Part shown: positions 59,187 through 64,000 of the stretch, in pieces
Position numbering within the stretch: the first letter of the stretch is position 1
How the letters are laid out: each line of letters starts with the position of its first letter
Assembly: GCA_963921795.1 (NCBI GenBank)
Contig: OY997647.1
Span: 60,893,857 to 60,957,856, forward strand
Length of the DNA: 64,000 bases
Direction: 5' to 3'
Source of the DNA: Nannobrachium achirus
Taxonomy: Eukaryota; Chordata; Actinopteri; Myctophiformes; Myctophidae
The notes under the pieces: generated by a model
Seen by the model: only the letters and a program-made list of their open reading frames with translations
What the model was told of the DNA's origin: nothing
Database searches by the model: none
Program-made: the position numbers and the translations under genes

Positions 59187-62100
59187 GACAGGAATGCAGA
59201 GTTACACTGAATACAGCTTGGCCATTTGATTGAATATTGATTGAAGAATTTATAAAAAGTTTGCATAGAAAAGGGTACAGTTTCGTGACAGTACAGTTCA
59301 CTGGTAAAAGGTCAACTAAAAGTATAAGCTCAAGTAAGCACTAGACTTATTGTGGGCTCGCTGAAAGCGAACACACGTATGTTATCTTCATTATTTCTTT
59401 ATATATCAGTCAAGTTCTCCTCAAAACAAAAAAAGGCGGGCCCTTAGCCAATGAGGTGCAGCCAAAGGGTAGATCTTTGTGCCCATACATGTTTCGTAGG
59501 AACAGTATTTCTAGTTTAAATTGAGATCCTTTTTAATTCATTTAAAATATAATGACAGACAGATAAAACAGAAATATTCAGGGAAAATTAGAAGAAGAAA
59601 AAAACAGTCATAAAAACACATAATATAGCCTACAAATAGATAGGTCAGGGGGAGGTAAGGTTAGGCTATAATTTTACTGTTACCAGTTACGAGTAGTAGC
59701 CACCTGTAAGTAGCTTTTCAGAGCGGTTTTAAAGGAAGTAAGGGATTTACACTCCTTTAATGCCTTCGGTAGGGTGTTCCTTATTTTAATGGTATAGCAG
59801 GAGAATGAATTTGACCCTTTGTTTGAGTCGAATCTGGGTTGAACGTGATCTGTGGAGCCATTGATTTTTGAGTGTTATTTATTGTAAATGAAATTCACAG
59901 ATCAAAAAAAGACCATGCAGTCCAATCACACTGAATGAACTGTTGTTTATATCGTGCAAACTTTATATGTAGAATCTGGGTTGTCGTCTTTTCATAAGGT
60001 TCTAATGCGGTACTGGCAGCCTGTGACTGGCGCCCCATGTCTGTGGTCGGTGCGCCACACTCCCTGGAGCATCTGGTTTCCTCTGCTCTGCTTCACACTG
60101 CATTTCGTCTGCTGGGCCATCATCTGTAGCATCCTTATGATCTTTGACTATGCTGAACTACTGGGCATCAAGCAGGTAGGCTGTCCTCTGTCTGTAAACC
60201 TCTGCAATTTAGTAATGATTCACAATTCAAAGGAGCTTTATTGGCATGAGAAAACATACGTTTACATTGCCAAAGCAAGTTTCAAAACATAATAAAAACA
60301 GTTGAAAATGGGGAACATATATATATACAGTTGGAAGGGGTACAGCATTGTGTAAACAGAGCTATGTCACATGTTGTCGTTATGTATATACAGGCAGGGT
60401 ATGAAGCTTTTTGGAACAGATATCTGCATTTCTTTTTTCTCTATACAATAAAATTGAAGGAAAAGAAAAAAAAAGGCTCAAATTTAAAACGTGTTTAAAG
60501 GTAGCAGCTCTGTTTATACTGTATCAGTAGGTCTAGATGCCTCTCAATGGTTTGTAGTCCTTAAGGTGGTTGTATTCCATTGTCTAGCCTTCTTTTATCA
60601 CAACAGTTCACAAAAGGATGATTCATTAAAAGGACAAAGTGGCTTTTACATTTTGTCCACTAGAGGTCAGGTTTTATCTTCAAGTGACAAATGCTTTCTA
60701 TGCAGTTACGGGTGAAATATGTCATTTCTATCCACCTTCACATGTTCAGTTAAAATAACATACTAGCACTGTTTTAACAGAGGATTCAAATTGAACTGAG
60801 GTGTGGATGTGAATAAAAGACTAAACGTATTTCAAGTGTACTGTTGAAGGAATACATTCCTTACTTAAGTAAACTTTATCCAGGAAAAAATCAAACACTA
60901 CATTTTGGCAAAAATAGCACAGTGCAGTTTGTCCATCACATCCAAGAGTGAAATCTCCATCCATGTATAGCGTTTACACTGTCAAATGTCACTCTATGTT
61001 ATAACATGTCTAACTTATTTAGAAAGAGAACTTTTATTGAAGCTAGTTATTGTTTTACGAAGAGTAACGAATAGCTTATAGCTACAGTACATTTTTTAAG
61101 TAAACACTGATTACGTAACCGACTCTCTCTCCCTCTCTCCATTTCTTGCCTCTCAATTCAATTCAATTCAATTCAATTCAATTCAATTCAATTCAAAGAA
61201 GCTTTATTGTCATGAGAAGCCAAATAAAAACAGTTGAAAATGGGGAACATATATACAGTTGAAGGGGGTACTGCATTGTGTAAACAGAGCTACCGGTATG
61301 TCACATTGTGTCATTAAATATATACAGGGTATAAAGCTTTTCGAACAAATAGCAGCATTGTTTTTTCTCAATACAATTTAAATTGTATAAGAAAAAGAAA
61401 TACTCATATTTAAAATGTGTTTAAGGGTAGCAGCTGTTTCATACTGTAGGTCTAGTCAGTCAATGGTTTGTAGTCCTAAATGCCCATTCCCACTGGGCCA
61501 GATAACAGATAAAAAAATCTCTTTCCTCAGATATTTTTCCATTCAAAGTGGATGGTAGATACAGATACAAAAAATAGCTACCACAGATATTTGCCACAGA
61601 TACTTTTATCTGTGGCAAATACTTTTTTTATCTGTATCTACCATCCACTTTGAATGGAAAAATATCTGGAGAAAGAGATTTTTTAATCTGTTATCTGGCC
61701 CAGTGGGAATGGGCCTTTAGGGTGGTTGTGTTCCAGTCTCTAGCCTTCTTTTATCACAACAGTTCACAAATCTTGCTGCTGTGTTCGCACATTGTTCTAT
61801 TTTCTCCCAGTAGGTTTGAGAGTTTTTTTTGTCATTGGTCAAGTTTTCAAACTCGCTCTCTTCTCTTGTTCTCAACCTCTACCTCCCTCTCTCAGGTGTA
61901 TTATGATTGCCTGGGTCTGGGGGACCCCTTGTTGCTCAAATCAGCCCAGGTCCAGCGTCTCTTCTCTCACCTCCGTCACCCTGTCTGTCTGGAGCTGGGT
62001 GTGATCCTATGGCTGCTGCCTGCCCTGTCTTTGGACAGGCTTCTGCTGGCAGGGAGTCTGTCCACCTACCTGGCCTTGGCCCACTCTCTAGACAAGCAAG

Positions 62101-62210
62101 ACCTGGCCTACATGAGCTCCAGGATTATCAGGAAGCTGCAGCTCTGCACGCAGCCACATGCGAGCAGCGTCACCGCTGACCATGTTAATCACAATCACAA
62201 ACACAAGTGA
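57225..62210 (+). CDS. nrm: Nurim, inner nuclear membrane protein
   Basis: Multi-pass protein held tightly in the inner nuclear membrane and distantly related to isoprenylcysteine carboxyl methyltransferases; activity unproven. Exons: 57225-57375, 58889-59082, 59999-60175, 61896-62210, joined GT-AG, 278 aa (human 262). Landmarks: [12 protein letters not shown] at the first membrane segment; [14 protein letters not shown] and TTALALQ in exon 2; [23 protein letters not shown] and [19 protein letters not shown] across exons 3-4; [13 protein letters not shown] and [13 protein letters not shown] near the end. I start at MASVTVRGS, which matches the family N-terminus; an ATG eight codons upstream (57201) is in frame. 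The C-terminus is His-rich (VNHNHKHK). Intron 1 contains a tRNA-Lys gene and repeats; intron 3 a duplicated SINE-like block and a MITE. Confidence 0.95.
57689..57761 (+). tRNA. tRNA-Lys (anticodon CTT)
   Basis: A 73-nt cloverleaf. Acceptor GCCCGGC pairs with GTTGGGC (two G-T pairs), D-loop TAGCTCAGTCGGTAGAGC, anticodon loop ACTCTTAAT with CTT, T-arm GTGGGTTCGAGCCCCAC, discriminator G. No intron; CCA not encoded. TTTT at 57766-57769 serves as pol III terminator. It lies inside nrm intron 1 on the same strand. Confidence 0.96.
58070..58690. repeat. Dispersed repeat with CArG boxes, copy 3, interrupted by a MITE
   Basis: Three CCATATATGG sites and blocks ATCACCTAGATCTCCATATA and CCCAGATGATGTCCTGTTA, both occurring twice. 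The GTTCACCCCCAAAATGAC-family MITE at 58180-58420 is inserted in it. Confidence 0.75.
58180..58420. mobile_element. MITE of the GTTCACCCCCAAAATGAC family
   Basis: Starts TTAAAGGAATAGTTCACCC. The central inverted repeat CCATTGATTCCGGATGGGGACC / GGTCCCCATCCGGAACGAATGG has a 10-nt spacer. The right end is eroded. Confidence 0.7.
59115..59185 (+). repeat. (CA)n microsatellite
   Basis: CGCACGCA run followed by about 35 CA units, directly after nrm exon 2. Confidence 0.95.
60220..60620 (+). repeat. Duplicated SINE-like block, copy 1
   Basis: ATTCAAAGGAGCTTTATTGG..., AACAGTTGAAAATGGGGAAC, GTGTAAACAGAGCTA and TCTAGCCTTCTTTTATCACA blocks recur in the same order at 61150-61770. In nrm intron 3. Confidence 0.8.
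61150..61770 (+). repeat. Duplicated SINE-like block, copy 2, with MITE insertion
   Basis: Begins with (ATTCA)n at about 61155-61195, then the same blocks as copy 1, interrupted by the MITE at 61480-61720. Confidence 0.8.
61480..61720. mobile_element. Palindromic MITE (CTGGGCCAGATAACAGATAAAA), copy 2
   Basis: Arms GCCCATTCCCACTGGGCCAG / inverse, with long inner inverted segments TTCAAAGTGGATGGTAGATAC. Copy 1 of the host block (GTCCTTAAGGTGG) shows the site without the insertion. Confidence 0.85.
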
Positions 62211-64000
62211 AATGAATTGAATCTGCCTGTCCAGGAGTGGAGTTGGCTTCCTTTCACCCTTTAAGGCTTAAAGGGCAATTCCAGGCTAAAACATCCCTTT
62301 ATTTGTCTTTTATCATGATTCTTCCTACCTGGCTTGGTGGATTTCTGTTATTGTCGCCCCTCTTCAGAGATCTCCCGAGTCGTCCCGACCCCTCCTCACA
62401 GCGAAAAGAAGACGGCTCTGTTAACTTTCCAGAGAGCTTAGGCGAATTCCGGTTACTATGCTTTTAGCGTAACTTACGTATCTACAGTACGTAACGTAAG
62501 GTAGGTACGTAACTAAAGGTATTCTAGAAGCGTAAGTCTGGAAAGTAAACACAGCCGTCTGCTCATGGATTACTGCAAACCAGAATCCACCAAACCAGGA
62601 AGGAAGAATCCTGATAAAAGGCAAATAAAGGGGGGTTTAGCCTTTTTTTTGTTTTAGCCTGGAATTCCCCATTAACTCATAGAGAAACTGTATGTCAGTG
62701 GAGCAAAATCGCTGATCAGTGCCTGAGAGTCTACTACTGTATGAACCAACTAGTCACACCCATTCTGCTTAGTTGAATTCACATTAAAGCTGCAATCCAT
62801 AACTTTATGTCTTCCCATGTGGGAGACATTTACTGTTCACCCATGACAGACTGACCAGGGCAGACTAATGACTAATGGCCTTCAGGCAGGGCTACTTGTC
62901 AACCAGTAAGTGACCTCACTCTTACCCAGGACCAAGGTCTACTCTACATTTCTCAGTGGAAGAGTAGGGACTGCAGGCCACCCCCAACCACTGCAGATGT
63001 ACTAGTTATAGTGGCCGGGTTTCCCAAAGCGATTTTAGCCCTTCGTAGCTCACGCACGATCGTAGAGACCAATCCCTGACTGTCATGTTTCTGGGTTTAC
63101 ATGGGTTCGGGCAGAGCGACTGAAGCCTCGATCAGAGTCTGCGGTGAAGAGCTATCCACCGCAAATTCAGAAAAGTCAGAAAATAAGTGAAGGCCATCAT
63201 AGTCAGTCACGGTGGAGTCCTATTCAGCGTGACTGACTGGTCTAGATTGACCAATCAGTGAACGGGGTGAAGAGCCTATCTGTCTGAAAGTAAAAACAGA
63301 GAGATGTGGTCGGGACTCGCAGTGGAAAGCTCTTCACCGCGAGGAATGACGTAAAGTTGTAGTTTCATGACTCAAAAAGACTACACCGCGGGGCGGAGCC
63401 GACTCTGATCGAGGCTTTATTTAGCCCCCATTAAGATTTCACAAACAAAGTGCTCAATACATTTGTATTAATTAAAATAGTTACAGATTGCAGCTTTAAA
63501 CCAACTGAGCAGGAGGCCCTGAATGGAGAATGACCACACTGGAACTGAAATATGTGCAACTTGATTTTGACTTGACTTTTCTTTTTTAACTTCTAAGGAT
63601 TTTTGCCTTTAGATTTTTTTAATAGAATTTGCGTCATTGTACTTTCACTGTACCCATAGGCTATTTGAGGTATTATTTAATAAAGAAGGTATTTTTTTTT
63701 CAAGCACAGAGTATATTTTTTATAGCGTATTGCTTTTATATTTAACGTTTTGTGCCAACTGTCTACACATAATCTAAGCTTGTCAGAAGAGTATAGTATT
63801 GATATTGGTGTTTTGCTTTCACTCTTGTGTTACTTTTTAAAGTATTTTAGACACAGCTACACTAATCACAGATTGGTTCTGAAGAGAGAGAACGTATATA
63901 CTGTAGGATTGATACGGTTAGTCAACTAGTATTTGAATAATAACACTCAATAGTTCAAGACAGACTTGGCTGCTCATTTTAGTAAGCAGTTTAGTAAATT
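62211..64000. other. Downstream of nrm: nested palindromic repeats
   Basis: No gene. Element at 62273-62671: ends GGGCAATTCCAGGCTAAAAC / GTTTTAGCCTGGAATTCCCC with TTAA just outside (62268-62271; 62673-62676). Element at 62784-63499: ends TTAAAGCTGCAATCCATAAC / GTTACAGATTGCAGCTTTAA, containing an inner palindrome (CCTCGATCAGAGTC / GACTCTGATCGAGG, about 63127-63417). AATAAA at 63679-63684 could be a distal nrm poly(A) signal; another lies at 62624-62629 inside the first element. Confidence 0.6.

Overview
The window is nuclear DNA of a ray-finned (teleost) fish. Vertebrate genes are split by GT-AG introns, and the introns and gaps are full of fish-type repeats: small palindromic DNA transposons, tRNA-derived SINEs, LINE fragments, long (CA)n tracts and one complete Ty3/gypsy LTR retrotransposon. 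I see no bacterial gene, CRISPR array or operon. The species cannot be named from the sequence.

Layout. 1-1589: repeats upstream of exosc7. 1590-10679 (+): exosc7, eight exons, 291 aa, an RNA exosome ring subunit; its intron 2 holds a 32-copy minisatellite. 13386-16632 (+): clec3b (tetranectin), three exons, 197 aa. 18781-37287 (-): cdcp1, thirteen exons, 1222 aa, tail to tail with clec3b. 39349-47181: a young Ty3/gypsy element with one uninterrupted gag-pol frame. 48537-56603 (+): a short LIM protein of the Ajuba/LIMD1/WTIP family whose third LIM domain stops halfway; its intron 4 holds a 5.3 kb inverted-repeat element with LINE fragments and a decayed ORF inside. 57225-62210 (+): nrm (nurim), four exons, 278 aa, with a tRNA-Lys(CTT) gene in intron 1. 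62211-64000: nested palindromic repeats.

The order exosc7-clec3b-cdcp1, followed by a LIMD1-type gene, resembles human 3p21.31, where EXOSC7, CLEC3B, CDCP1 and LIMD1 lie close together. Nurim is elsewhere in human (6p21), so that junction is a fish-side arrangement. The genes have unrelated jobs: RNA decay, a secreted lectin-like protein, a Src-substrate membrane protein, a LIM adaptor and a nuclear-envelope membrane protein. They share a locus, not a pathway.

Most notable points: extra exon pairs in the cdcp1 ectodomain; the truncated LIM gene; the 5.3 kb long-inverted-repeat element with a relic ORF; one hairpin core shared by many small repeats; dispersed repeats rich in perfect CArG boxes; a (TG)n tract abutting a splice acceptor; and a strong excess of the heptamer TACTGTA/TACAGTA. 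All exon joins were made by hand from splice consensus and reading frame.
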